DNA from: Epiperipatus broadwayi
Lineage: Eukaryota; Onychophora; Udeonychophora; Euonychophora; Peripatidae
Assembly: GCA_028023455.1 (NCBI GenBank)
Contig: JAQFVV010000056.1
Coordinates: 1,238,001 to 1,302,000, forward strand
Length of the DNA: 64,000 bases
Direction: 5' to 3'
Shown: in pieces, positions 34,022-46,068 of the stretch
How positions within the stretch are numbered: position 1 is the first letter of the stretch
Layout: each line of letters begins with the position of its first letter
Notes under the pieces: generated by a model
The model's database searches: none
What the model was told of the DNA's origin: nothing
The model's input: only the letters and a program-made list of their open reading frames with translations
Made by a program: the position numbers and the translations under genes

Positions 34022-34907
34022 TATTGAAATAGTAAAGATGATTAGTAATTTTATTACATGATTGAAATCTGAAGGGGGTAGGGGTGGATTGTGTAATATT
34101 ACTGTAAGATAAAATGTTGAATTGTAGTAAAAAGTGATTTAATGATTACATAATGGAAACAAAAAAAATTATTTTAATCTACATAGTTTATAATAATACA
34201 TTTTTATTAAGAAATTGACCCCCCCTCCCTCCAGAAGTAAAGGAATAGTGAGTGGTGCTTTCGAAAGAACTGTAAAGGGTTAAAAAATAATAATGAGACA
34301 TAATAAAGAACTTTTTAGATAATTGAAAGAATGTAATTATTAATATTGAAGAATAGAAGATAGTTTGAAATAACTTATACAGGTAGTTAAAAAAAGGTAA
34401 ATTATTCTGGTATATAAATTAACTATTAAATATTAACACAGACATTAATAAGTCACTTTCTCATTTTAATTCTTTATGGTAACACAAAAGTTTTTATATA
34501 TATATATATTACTATTTAATTCTGCTAACATTTCAAAAATTGTTTAATTTATAGAATTTTGTAATTTTTGTAAATTAAATTAACATGTTTGTAATTTTTT
34601 AAAAATAATTTACTTTTTATCTTAATGTGCTAACCTAAGAAAACCCTTTCATTGCTTTTGCTATTTTTTAAAAATAATTTTATTTAAATAGTTGCAAAAA
34701 TTATTTATATCTGAACAAACTTAACTTAAAAGCATTTGAATATATCTTAAGTGTTTTTTTAATATTTGTCTTTTTTTTTTTTTGATAACTTGTTTTATTT
34801 TTCCTTAATTGGTATGTAATATAATCAAAGATATAAATGCCTAGCTTAAATGGAAAGTGATATATTTATAGGTATCATGTCCTTGAAAATGTTTACTTTA
34901 TATATAT
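34022..34907. other. AT-rich stretch, no gene recognised
   Basis: Spacer between the hAT-type element and the second LTR element. It ends in a TATATA run that is probably the target of the LTR element. Confidence 0.6.
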
Positions 34908-36401
34908 TGTGACAGAATGGGTTCGAACCCAGTCACAAATAAAATTATTTAATCGGTAAACATATGTAGACATAGATATATATAATATTTAATTTTGTTT
35001 ATTATGTGGTGGTGGTTACAAATACATAAACGCGGGGGGAGGGACTCTGTCATTTTTAAATGATATATATGTGCGTGTGATAAATGTGTCTATGAATGAA
35101 TTAAGTAGTGAAAAGAGAGAAACAAGATTTTGTTTCACACTTTAAAAACTAGAGTTTTCTGGCAGAATGAGATTCTATTTTCTGTTATATTACAATAGAA
35201 GTTATGACACAAGTTTTCACATGTCTAACAGATCTGGTTAGTCCACATTGAAAATCGGAAGTGAGATAAAAAAAGCTTCTAGAACCAATAGAGGGAGCTA
35301 TAAAAGGGAGCCACCCAGAATGCATTTTATCTTTTTCCAGCAGAACTACAACAGTGAACACCTAAACGTTTTTAGTATTTAACATATGTAATGGCGATTT
35401 CAAAAGAAATGTCTGGGTAAGAGAAGCCGCATTGGATTCAAATCCCTAATCCCAACCTGCTGCAGCTGCCTCAACTACTAAAACCATGACGCCTCGAAAC
35501 AACACATAATTCCAGCATGGAATCAAATGAACCTTGTCAGCCAATGGACATGAAGATCTCAAATCGTTACCTTGAATTGCCTAATTTACCTGTGAAACAG
35601 AACTCTGTAATATATAGATAAATCTGGTTTTACTACTTCCCGGGAAGAGTCAGGTAGAGAACTTTTAATTAATGATTTTATTTTTCTTTATAAAAAGGAA
35701 ATTCTTGTGTTTTTACTTACTATAATAAGTGGAGGTGATGTATGAACTAATTAGTAAGGTTTCCTTAAAGCCTCGTTCCATTGCAGACATAATAAAGTAA
35801 TCAGTGTCGGAAGTCATGTGATACAAACTTTTTCGTAGTATCGACTTTCACTACTTGAGTTGCATATGAGAGATTTATTATGGAAAGAATGATGCATGTG
35901 TGCAATTTAAAATGACAGAGTAATAAATACATTTTTTTTTTATAATATTAAATAAATATACAAAGAAGTAGAGTGGAATTAGTTATTTATTTATAGATCC
36001 ATTTATCTAGTTGTTATTTTTTTTTTATGTTTAAAAAAAAAGAAAAGAAATCTTAACCCCATTCATAGCTACTCCCGATGGTGACACCACCCGGCCATGA
36101 GACTGAGCTAGCTGCCAAAACCTCTCACATTACGTAAATAGTATTCTTGTTGGTAATATATCCACTTCATGTAATTCTTATATTCGTATAGGATTGGCAC
36201 TTGGTGTCCTTCGGATGACCATAAATACGCATTGGGGATATATTACAGTTGCGAGAATAAATCCATAAGTTTGGAATAATAATATTTTGGGTCAAAACCA
36301 CTTAATTAAATAAAAATACATAGGCACGTATATTGATACATCATATATACATATTTGGTAGAGTACGCCTGTCTAGTGGAGAGGTAATGGGTTTTGTTAT
36401 A
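34908..36401 (+). repeat. 5' LTR of the gag-only element
   Basis: It begins TGTGACAGAATGGGTTCGAA, which with the next bases folds into a hairpin (TGTGAC/GTCACA arms around a TGGGTTCGAACCCA palindrome). It ends GGTTTTGTTATA. A TATAAAAG box lies at 35299-35306 with a CCAAT word 14 bp upstream (35284). Differences from the 3' LTR are a few per cent and often fall at CpG positions (for example CG here, TG there at 34923). Confidence 0.9.
35299..35306 (+). promoter_or_regulatory. LTR promoter: TATA box with CCAAT
   Basis: CCAAT at 35284-35288 and TATAAAAG at 35299-35306 are conserved in the partner LTR (38147-38154). They lie about 390 bp into the LTR, a normal position for a U3 promoter. Confidence 0.65.
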
Positions 36402-36767
36402 ATGGTGTCCCAACTAAAGGGCTTCGAAGAAAAGTAGAGGGGAATGGGGAGAGTTATGAGATATTAGAAATACGTTAATAAAGCGAAGGGTTTTATATTT
36501 TAATGAAGAAAGGGTTGTTTGGATATATAGTTCAAATGAATTGTTAAATAAATCGAAGGGCGTTAGTTTGTTAAATATATATCTATTAAGAAATAACCAT
36601 TTTGTCAGTTCGTAGTTGCACAGTAGGTCAAACATATGCAATCTGTTATTTCCTGTTTGTCTAATTCGATGAGGTTTCGAGAGGTAGAGTGGCTAACAGG
36701 AAGGCAGTGCAGGGTCTGGGATGGGGGAGTGGGTTCAAAGCATTAATCAAAGATAAAATAAAAGAAT
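36402..36767 (+). other. Leader of the gag-only element
   Basis: It starts with the candidate primer-binding site TGGTGTCCCAACTAAAGG (36403-36420) and runs to the gag ATG. There is no ORF in sense. Confidence 0.65.
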
Positions 36768-37673
36768 ATGGAAAAAGTGGAGCAGGAAAATATGTTGGTG
36801 CAAATTTTGAAAAAGCTTGAAAGTCTAGAGTTGAGATTGGGAGAGATAGAAAAGAGAATGGACAGATTAGAACAGAAAGTGGGAATCAAAGACGAGTTTG
36901 ATTTGGGGGAACAGGAAGGTGAAAAGACAGATATGGAGAGTGGAGATAAACAGAAGCAAGGCGCTCAAGTAAACCCCTTGGGAAAACTGGCAGTGCTAAT
37001 AAGTCACATGATGGTGCAAGGGAGTATGAACCAATTCATAAAAATTTGTCTATTTGCATATAGGATTTGGAAAGCACCGGTCGAGCATCTACTTAGCTTA
37101 GAAAAATATTTTGATATAAATCCCATGGCGGAAGAAAGTAAGGTAATTATAGCGTGCAGCAACCTCACAGACAATGCCCAGTTGTGGTGGGATGCGCTTG
37201 GTTGACAGCCGGCCACCTTTGAAGAGTATCGAAAAGAAGTGAGAGAGGCCTTTTGGTCCGAGGATAGGCAGGAGTTAATGCGCTATCAAATTATGCAAGA
37301 AAAGTTTAAAGAAGGGTGCAATGATAGCTACTCACAATTTTTTCATAAACAGGTGGCTAGATTGCAGACATTGGATGCATGCAACATGACAGAGAGTCAT
37401 ATACTCCGCATTATAAGACACAGTATGCCCATGAGAGTGGAACAGATGATCTTGGGGGCAGGGAAAGCATCGCTGGGAGAGATTGCAGAGCTGCTCAATG
37501 CCATTGACATGAGCTCGTATGACTATGGTGGGCATCGTGAAGCAGTAAAAGAGATGAAAGAGGGCAGAGAACAGGAGTGGATACCTTTTCAAAATGGAGA
37601 GAAACACCCGAAGAGAAGAGACCACCGGACAAGCCGAACTTCGGATCAGGAAAAGAAGCAGAGGGAAATGTGA
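36768..37673 (+). pseudogene. gag of the gag-only LTR element, one in-frame stop
   Basis: From ATG 36768, about 300 codons share one frame with a single TGA at 37203-37205 between residues ...WWDALG and QPATFEEY. The first ~60 residues form a heptad-like coiled coil (LVQILKKLESLELRLGEIEK). The gag domain follows: PVEHLLSLEKYF, then FFHKQVARLQTL and IAELLNAID, each with counterparts in the gags at 1-1030 (minus) and 6529-7780. It ends in a basic Arg/Lys-rich tail and stops at 37673, 80 bp before the 3' LTR. No zinc knuckle. Apart from one stop the frame is intact, which is far better kept than the gag-pol at 6529. Confidence 0.85.
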
Positions 37674-37753
37674 GGCGAAATAGATAAGTGTTGTATGAAA
37701 GGAGCCATTCAAAATATGCAAATGTATTTGAATGCTTTTGGAGGAGGGGGTAT

Positions 37754-39250
37754 TGTGACAGAATGGGTTTGAACCCAGTCACAAATAAAATTATTTAATC
37801 GGTAAACATATGTAGTCGTAGATATATATAATATTTAATTTTGTTTATTACGTGGTGGTGGTTACAAATACATAAACGTGGGGGGAGGGACTCTGTCATT
37901 TTTAAATGATATATATATGCGTGTGACAAATGCATGTATGAATGAATTAAGTAGTGAAAAGAGAGAAACGAGATTTTGTTTCACGCTTTAAAAACTAGAG
38001 TTTTCCAGCAGAATGAGATTCTATTTTCTGGTATATTACAATAGAAGCTATGACATGAGTTTTCACATGTCTAACAGATCTGGTTAGTCCACATTGAAAA
38101 TCGGAAGTGAGATAAAAAAGAAGCTTCTAGAACCAATGGAGGGGGCTATAAAAGCGAGCCACCCAGAATGCATTTTATCTTTTTCCGGCAGAGCTACAAC
38201 AGTGAACACCTAAACGGTTTTAGTATTTAACTTATATAATGGTGATTTCAAAAGAAATGTCGGGGTAAGAGAAGCCGCATCGGATTCAAACCCCTAATCC
38301 CAACCTGCTGCAGCTGCCTCAACTAATAAAACCATGATGCCTCGAAACAACATAATTCCAGCATGGAATCAAATGAACCTCGTCGGCCAACGGACATGAA
38401 GATCTCAAATCGTTACCTTGAATTGCCTAATTTACCTGTGGAACGGAACTCTGTAATAGATAGATAAATCTGCTTTTACTACTTCCCGGGAAGAGTTAGG
38501 TAGAGAACTTTAATTAATGATTTTATTTTTCTTTATAAAAAGGAAATTCTTGTGTTTTTACTTACTATAATAAGTGGAGGTGATGTATGAACTAATTAAT
38601 AAGGTTTCCTTAAAGCCTCGTTCCATTGCAGACATAATAAAGTAATCAGTGTTGGGAGTCATGTGATACAAACTTTTTCGTAATATCGACTTTCACTACT
38701 TGAGTTGCGTATGAGAAATTTATTATGGAAAGAATGATGCATGTGTGCGATTTAAAATGACAGAGTAATAAATACATTTTTTTATAATATTAAATAAATA
38801 TACAAAGTAGTAGAGTGGAATTAGTTATTTATTTATAGATCCATTTATCTAGTTGTTATTATTTTTTTTTATGTTTAAAAAAAAAGAAAAGAAATCTTAA
38901 CCCCATTCGTAGCTACTCCCGGCGGTGACACCACCCGGCCATGAGACTGAGCTAGCTGATGGCCAAAACCTCTCTCACATTACGTAAATAGTATTCTTGT
39001 TGGTAATATATCCACTTCGCGTAATTCTTATATTCGTATAGGATTGGCGCTTGGTGTCCTTCGGATGACCATAAATACGCGTTGGGGATATATTACAGTT
39101 GCGAGAATAAATCCATAAGTTTGGAATAATAATATTTTGGGTCAAAACCACTTAATTAAATAAAAATACATAGGCATGTATATTGAAACATCATATATAC
39201 ATATTCGGTAGAGTACGCCTGTCTAGTGAGAGGTAATGGGTTTTGTTATA
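37754..39250 (+). repeat. 3' LTR of the gag-only element
   Basis: Same start and end as 34908-36401. The hairpin core reads GGGTTTGAACCC here. A TATA box is at 38147-38154. It is followed by ATATAT, the same as the left flank of the element. Confidence 0.9.
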
Positions 39251-39256
39251 ATATAT

Positions 39257-41439
39257 ATTGCATATCAATGCATTCAATTTATTTATATTTTGGCCAAAGT
39301 TTGTATTATTATATAATGAATCTGTTATATGTGTCAAATCCACATTAATATTAATAAATTTAGTATATTTTATAAGTCTTTATCTTCGATATGACAGCAG
39401 CCATTTTTTCATTTTTTATTAAATCTAATATTATAAAAAAATAATACAAATTTGTGTGTTTTCACATTAAATAAATTGAAAATGCCTTCACTTTTTCTTT
39501 TTTATCTAAATTTGATGTAGTACAGTATTTCATGTAACTAATTTATTTATATGTCTAAATCTGGCAGATTTACTTTGTTTATGAAAATTCACAAGTAATA
39601 AAATGAAAATTAACTATTTAATAGTAAAAGAAAAATACATTATGCTTTGAAGTGACCTGTATGTTCAAAAAAGAATAAATCATCTATTTGAGAATAATTA
39701 ATTAAAAAAACATTTGTGCTACTAAAATGTTTTCATAATTGTTATTGGTACTGCATCAACAATTATAGTCTTGAATCAGAAATGCCATTCATTATAGGTA
39801 GGAAATAGTCTCTACAGTCTAATATTAATATGAACTTAAAAACATTGTCTAGAAAAGTTGTGTCAGCCAGTAACAAGACTGCTGCTGTGTTTTCATTAAA
39901 TTAAAAAAAAAAAAAAATTAGGAAAAAATATGTCATCTAGAACAAATGTTTGTGATGAATCTGATAAATCAATTCCCATACAAGGTCAATCAATAATCTG
40001 ACATTTTACTACTTAAAAAAAAAATCAACAAAGAAATGATACTGTAAGTTTATTATTATCTTTTGAGTGAATTTAAATGTGCTATCAATTATTATTAACT
40101 ACATTTTTTTTGAAATTCTCTTAATTTGAATATGCGTTATGCATATAGATGTCTGTATTATATATCTTCTATATGAGGGAGGATGTTAAAAATATTGTAT
40201 ATTTACAGGATCGGCCAGAAAACAATTCGTATTAGATTATAAGCAAAATTTAACAAAGTGTGAACTATTATCCGTTATATATATAATATCTCTAAAGTGA
40301 CTTAGAGGAAAATATAACGGTTATCATGACTCCATAGTGTTCATGTATATTATTTTATAACTGGCATTTAGTAAATTAATTAAATATTTATATCCTACAT
40401 ATTTAAAAAAGTATAATTTTTAAAATGAAAAAGAGGTGGGTGTATTTTTCATTATTTATTTTAACATAGAAGTTTTAAAAAAACATATACTTTTTTAAAC
40501 ATTCTTTTTTTACCCTATCATTTTTGTAAATATGATTAAAATCTGGCATATTTCATTAATAAAACTGGAAATGTGCTTAAAATTTGGACTACTTCATCGA
40601 CAGAACAAGAAGACTGCACAAGAATATTTTCAAAATTATTAAAATGATGCTAACAGGTGGCAAATTATCATAATTTTTTTAACATTAGTTTACACGTTTT
40701 TTTTTATATTTTTTTACTGTATCATTTTTGAAAATATGATTAAAATCTGGAATATTTCATTGACAAAACTTGAAATGTAATTAAAATTTGGAATATTTCA
40801 TTGGCAGAACAAGATTCAGTGGAATATTTTCAAAATTACGATTTAGTGCTCACCCAAAAAGTGATGTTTGCCTACATAGTTGTTATACTCTGCTTAATCA
40901 TGTTTGTTTGTTTTTTACTGTATTTACATGTTATTTACAACTCTTTGGATTTTTATGTGTTTCATCAGAATATTTTCAAAATTAAGTGATGTATGTCTGC
41001 ATATTTATTACAGTCTACTAAATGATGTTTTTTTTAAAAAAAATTATTTACTGTATTTACATTTAAAAAAATTTGAATTACAATTCTTTGGATCTTTTTT
41101 GTTTCTTTATCCTTTTAATAAATAAAAAATAATTATTGAATATGATAACTTGGAGTCAGTCATATTGTTTATACCATCTATTTTGAACCACTGTAAATGA
41201 ATTATTTTTAAAAAACAGTTGGCAAGATTCCAGAAAGCAAATTACATAAGTATCATCTAATGTTCTTAATATATTCAACACAAAAGGTGATCATTGATTT
41301 GTAAGATATAAAATATTCATAGTGCAAAACCAAAGAGATAAAAACTATTAAGAAAAATAGTATCAACAATTATTATTTCTGATTTTCAGAAACACTGTAG
41401 TAAATTTGAATTAGAAATTACATATTGTTTTAAAATGAT
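39257..41439. other. AT-rich stretch with a degenerate tandem repeat
   Basis: No gene. From ~40507 to ~41110 a unit of roughly 200 bp recurs: 'atgattaaaatctgg.atatt' at ~40530 and ~40736, 'gaatattttcaaaatta' at ~40623, ~40819 and ~40967, and 'tttactgtatttacat' at ~40914 and ~41048. Overlapping small ORFs at 40788-41125 are a by-product of the repeat. Confidence 0.6.
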
Positions 41440-42935
41440 ACACTGATTTTGAAGTTGTTTCAAATTTCAATGAAATCAATAAGATGTAAGTGATTCCCTA
41501 TTAAGATTTGAAGGAATGATAGCTGATACAAATAAGTAGCAAATTATTAATAAATTTTTTAATGTGACAAGACAATGTATTTTTAAAATGATTCATTAAA
41601 AAAAAATTTAATCTCTTGAGTTTTCTAAAATGGTACAAAATAAACTTAATAACATCATAAAACAGTATAACTGTGAATTAACAAGGAAAGATATAAAAAA
41701 TTAAATATCTCAAAAGAGTAAAACAACAATTTGATATTGGTAGGAACATTATTTCTAAAGTAAGAGGTAACAATGGAATTATTACTAAAAAGAGAAATGA
41801 CATTATGAAATGTAAGGGAAAATTCTACAAAGAACTTTATACTAATAAAAAAACCAAGAAAACAAAGTATCCTCTACAATTACTTTATCTTCTGAATTGC
41901 CCAGCATTTTAAATAAAGTGAAATATAAATTTAAATCTATTATGAAGGGAAAAGCTCCAGAAATGATAGAATTATAATTGATATCTTGAAAAAGCAGGTA
42001 AAAAAAAATAGAATTCTTTGTAAATTTAAATAAAATAATTTATTTTCTAAAGACATTCAATACTCATATTAGATGATGGAAGTAGTCCATATAAAAATAC
42101 AACTAGAACACCATCATCACAAACATTCAGGAAAATACTGTGTTGTCTATTAAATGTCTAAATGACAAAAGATGTACCAGTAATAATACTAATATTAAAA
42201 ATAACACATTATTAAAAATTATAAATTTATTCTTCTATCAGTTTTATATAAAATATTTATCAAGTTGACCACAAATCATTCACAATGAATTTTATATTCT
42301 AACTAATTAAAAGAACAAGCTTAACTTCAAAATATTTTTAGTGAATGAATCGTATCCATTAAAAGAACTAAGAATAAAGTTTGTCATTATGCTTTGGATT
42401 TGTAGATTCTGAAAAGCATTCGATTCTACAAGCATTTCTGAGTTGATTAAAGCATTGAATCATCAAGATATAGATTCAGGACATTATTGCTTTCTAAAGA
42501 ATATTCATCAAAATGATTGGATTACATGATGGTACTAATTAACATTTGACAAAGGTATATAGATTTCATACCTCCAAAACCTTTTATAGCAGTTTTACAA
42601 GAAGTGTTTTGTCAATTGAAATAGAAAACTAAAGAAGTAAGAATCAATGAAGATTATTTAAATCATTTATATTTTTAGATGATGAGGTTGTTTTTGCAAA
42701 TAATGCTTCAGAATTTTAAGAAATATTGCAAAAGTTATCAGTTGAAAATAAAAAAATATGATTAAAGATATATACTAAAAAAAGGTAAAATAACATTCAG
42801 TGAATTTTCTCAAAATAAGAAAATTATTGATAATCGTGATTTAGGATAAGTTAACAACTACAAATACCTTAGTCAGATTATTAATATAGATAGAAACATA
42901 ATAGATAAAATTAAAATGTAGCTGAGCACTTCCGA
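41440..42935 (+). pseudogene. Old degraded RTE-like LINE reverse transcriptase, copy A
   Basis: Translating short stretches gives peptides that track the minus-strand LINE at 43243-46006 in the same order. Examples are QYNCELTRK near 41670, VKQQFDIGRN and GIITKKRNDIMK (41720-41810), GFVDSEKHS (42390-42425), IKALNHQDIDSGHY (42450-42485), DDEVVFANNASEF (42680-42715) and YKYLSQIIN (42860-42890). Every ~50-100 bp a frameshift or stop intervenes. Homology begins around 41440 (upstream of the RT start) and fades near 42935, so the endonuclease and C-terminus are gone. It is clearly older than copy B. Confidence 0.8.
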
Positions 42936-43228
42936 GAAGTTTATTTTCTCATAATCATAATGACATTATCTGAAAAAGATGTAATATATAGATAACAAAT
43001 ATATAAATATATGCAAAATAGTGGATTAGAAAGTCCATTTTTTGGACAGGGGAAAGCATGCTTCCTTTCGGTTTATAGTGTGGATGTTATTAGCTATATG
43101 CCACACTTCTTTGAATTTGCTTTTGGAGTCATGGCATTCTATACATGCAATAGAAGTGGATGAAGATTCAAACTATAGCTGATGGATCTTTGGTTTTCTA
43201 AAAGGAAGGAATTATATTCAGGTTTATT
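42936..43228. other. Spacer between two convergent LINE copies
   Basis: About 290 bp with no recognisable coding remnant. A somewhat less AT-rich part at 43040-43190 may be a further repeat. Confidence 0.5.
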
Positions 43229-43242
43229 CATCATCATCATCA

Positions 43243-46006
43243 TCAACCATTATCAATCCACTGCAGGATGAAGGTCTCTCCAAGTTCAATCCATCTTTTC
43301 CTATCTTTAGCTTCTCTTCTCCACATCACCCCTGCACACTTTCTTATTTCATCCACCCATCTCACATGTGGTCTTTTTCTGGGTCTTTTACAATCTCTTG
43401 GAATCCAGTTTAAAATTCCAATTGTCCATCTGTTATCATACCTTCTAACAATATGTCCAGCCCAACTCCACTTCAGTTTAATTTTTTCAATGAGGTCAGT
43501 AACACCTGTTTGCTCTCTTACCCATACATTGCGTTTTCGATCCCTTCTTGTTATTCCCAACATGCATCTCTCTATACTTCTTTGAGTGGTCTGAAGTCTC
43601 TGTATTGCTCTTCTATTAAGTGTCCAAGTCTCAGATCCATAAGTAAGAACTGGCAAAACACATTTATTAAAAACCTTCCTTTTCAAACACATAGGCATAT
43701 TTCCTTTTAGTATCAAGTTATTTCTACCAAAAGCACTCCAACCAAGTTTAATTCTATGATTAATTTCATGCATTATATTTCCATCTGTATTAATAATCTG
43801 ACCAAGGTATTTGTAACTGTTAACTTCTTCTAACTCATCATAATCAATCTTTATTTTCATATTTTGAGAAAATCCATTAAACATTACTTTAGTCTTTTTA
43901 ACATTTATCTTTAGTCCTACTTTCATCTAATAACTCCTGCAACATTTCCTGTAGCTCTAAAGCATTATTTGCAAAAACAACTACATCATCTGCAAAATCT
44001 AAATGACTTAAATAATTTCCATTTACTTTCACTCCTTTAGCTTCCCATTTTAATCCACAAAATACTTCTTGCAGCACTGCTGTAAAAAGTTTTAAAGATA
44101 TGGAGTCACCCTGTCTTACATCCTTTTCAATGTTGATTTTCCTACTATCATTATGTAATCTAATTATTGCTGTTGCATTTTTATAAATATTCTTCAAAAT
44201 ATGACAATATCCTGGATCTACAACTTGATGATCCAATGCTTTAATCACTGAAGAAATGTTTATAGAATCAAATGCCTTTTCATAGTCTACAAATCCTAAG
44301 CATAATGGCAACTCATATTCATTTGTCCTTTCTATAATTTCTCTCAATACCTGGATATGATCTCCTGTACTAAAACCACTTTTAAATCCAGCTTGTTTTC
44401 TTGGTTGGTGGAAATCCAGTGTTTTCTGTAAACGAGTTGTAATTATCTTAGTAAAAATTTTGTATAAAACTGATAAAAGACTGATAGGTCTGTAATTTCT
44501 AATGTCTTCTTTATCACCTTTTTTAAATATTAATATTAATACTGCATTCTTCCAATCATCTGGTACATCTTTATCATTTAGACATTTGGTATGTAACTTT
44601 GCTAAAAAAAATTCTATTTCTTCACCTGCTTCTTGTAATATATCAATTACAATTCCATCATTACCTGGAGCCTTCCCTTTCTTCATAAATTTAATTGCAT
44701 GTCTCACTTCCTCATTCAAAATTCTGGGCAATTCGGAAGATATAATATGTATAGGAGGCACTTGTTCTTTATTACTATATAATTCTTGATAGAAGTCTTC
44801 TACACATTTTATGATGTCATCTCTCTTTTTAGTAATAATGCCATCTTTTTTTCTTATTGCAGATATAAATTTCCTACCAATACCAAAATGTTGTTTTACA
44901 CTCTTTAGACTTTTGTTCTCTTCTATAGCTTTCCTTGCTAGTTCACAATTATACTTTCTTATATCATTTTCAACTCTTTTCCACACCATTTTATAAAATT
45001 CGAGATATTAAATCTTTTTTAATGCATCAGTCTCAGTAGAAATTTTATTGGTCAATTGTTGCTTTTTTCTACCAGCTATCTTCGTTGCAGTTTTTAAAAG
45101 TGTATCACTTATTTTTTTATTAATGTCATTCAAATCTGAATCATGTTCAAAATCTACTAATACTTGAAACCGATTTGTAAGTTCTAATTTAAATTCATTA
45201 GAATGTTTCTGAAGATTAGGAATATCAACTGTAAATATTGTTTTTCTTAATAATTTTTGTCTTTCTAGTTTTCCAATAACATGTATCTTACATCTTACTA
45301 ATCGATGATCACTTCCTGTGTTAAATTTATTAAGAACATTACAATCTTGAAATATGTATTTTCGGTTAGTCAAAATATAATCCAATTCTGCTGTACCTTC
45401 ATTTGGATGGTTCCATGTCTATTTCCTTTTAACATTTTTTTCAAAAAAAGAATTCATAATATAAAGTTTTTCTTTTTCTGAAAACTCCACAAGTGTATGT
45501 CCTCTCTCATTTCTATTACCATAACCAAAATTACCTACAGCATTTTCATCTTTCATTTGTTTACCAATTCTAGCATTAAAGTCTCCCATAACAATTTTAA
45601 AATGTTGTTTACTCTGATCAAAAGCCTTTTGTACATCCATATAAAAATCTTCTATAACTTCGTCACTATGAGAACTTGTTGGGGTATAAAACTGAATTAT
45701 CTGCATTTGGTATCTGCTATTAAGTTGTAAAACTAATCTTTCCACTCTGTCTGATACACCATCAATCTCCACAATGTTATTCTTCCATTTTTTATTTATA
45801 ATGAATCCTACTCCACTTGTATTTTCAATATTTGTGCCTTTATAGTAGTGTATATGTCCACTTTTTAAATCAATTGTTTCTTCACCTTTTCTTCTAACTT
45901 TACAAAGTCCAATAATGTCCCATTTAATATAAGACAGTTCTTCTTCTAACTGTTGCAATCTTCCTTCACTTGAAAGTTATCTGCAGTTGTAAGTACCTAA
46001 ATAAAA
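43243..46006 (-). pseudogene. RTE-type endonuclease-reverse transcriptase, 4 visible breaks
   Basis: The ORF would encode about 920 residues. The N-terminal APE-like endonuclease starts near 46006 (YLGTYNCR) with a TAA at 45979-45977. It keeps MGDFNARIG and SDHRLV but has LCKVRRKGEE, where the family has Glu, so a catalytic acid is lost. TAG at 45421-45419 (the family has Trp) and TAA at 45010-45008 follow in the same frame. RT runs 44989-43898 with NYRPISLLSVLYKIF, motif A LGFVDYEKAFDSI, motif B RQGDSISL and motif C HLDFADDVVVFA, so its Asp residues are present. A frameshift at ~43900-43926 separates the C-terminal domain (KYLGQIINTDG, YGSETWTLNRR, WIPRDCKRPRKRPHVRW). The stop codon merges with the (TGA)n tail. 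Confidence 0.9.
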
Positions 46007-46068
46007 AGTCATCATCAAATGGCAGCCTGGGTCTGCAATCAGGGGATTCTTACCACCCTCCACCTTTG

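Larger units (their letters stand above)
34908..39250 (+). mobile_element. LTR retrotransposon with gag but no pol (4.34 kb)
   Basis: Two ~1.5 kb LTRs (34908-36401 and 37754-39250) flank only 1352 bp. The 5' LTR is followed by a candidate primer site, TGGTGTCCCAACTAAAGG at 36403. The 3' LTR is preceded by a polypurine tract, GGAGGAGGGGG at ~37740-37750. Between them lies a gag region and nothing else: no protease, RT, RNase H or integrase motif. Both outer flanks read ATATAT, a possible target duplication in simple DNA. The element is either an internally deleted Gypsy element or a genuine non-autonomous family that keeps gag and borrows pol in trans. Confidence 0.9.

Noticed and set aside
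37332-37782. Minus-strand ORFs of 129 and 95 codons
   Set aside because: Shadows of the gag at 36768-37673 on the other strand.
43268-44996. Plus-strand ORFs across the LINE
   Set aside because: Complement of the RTE reverse transcriptase frame, which has the catalytic motifs.
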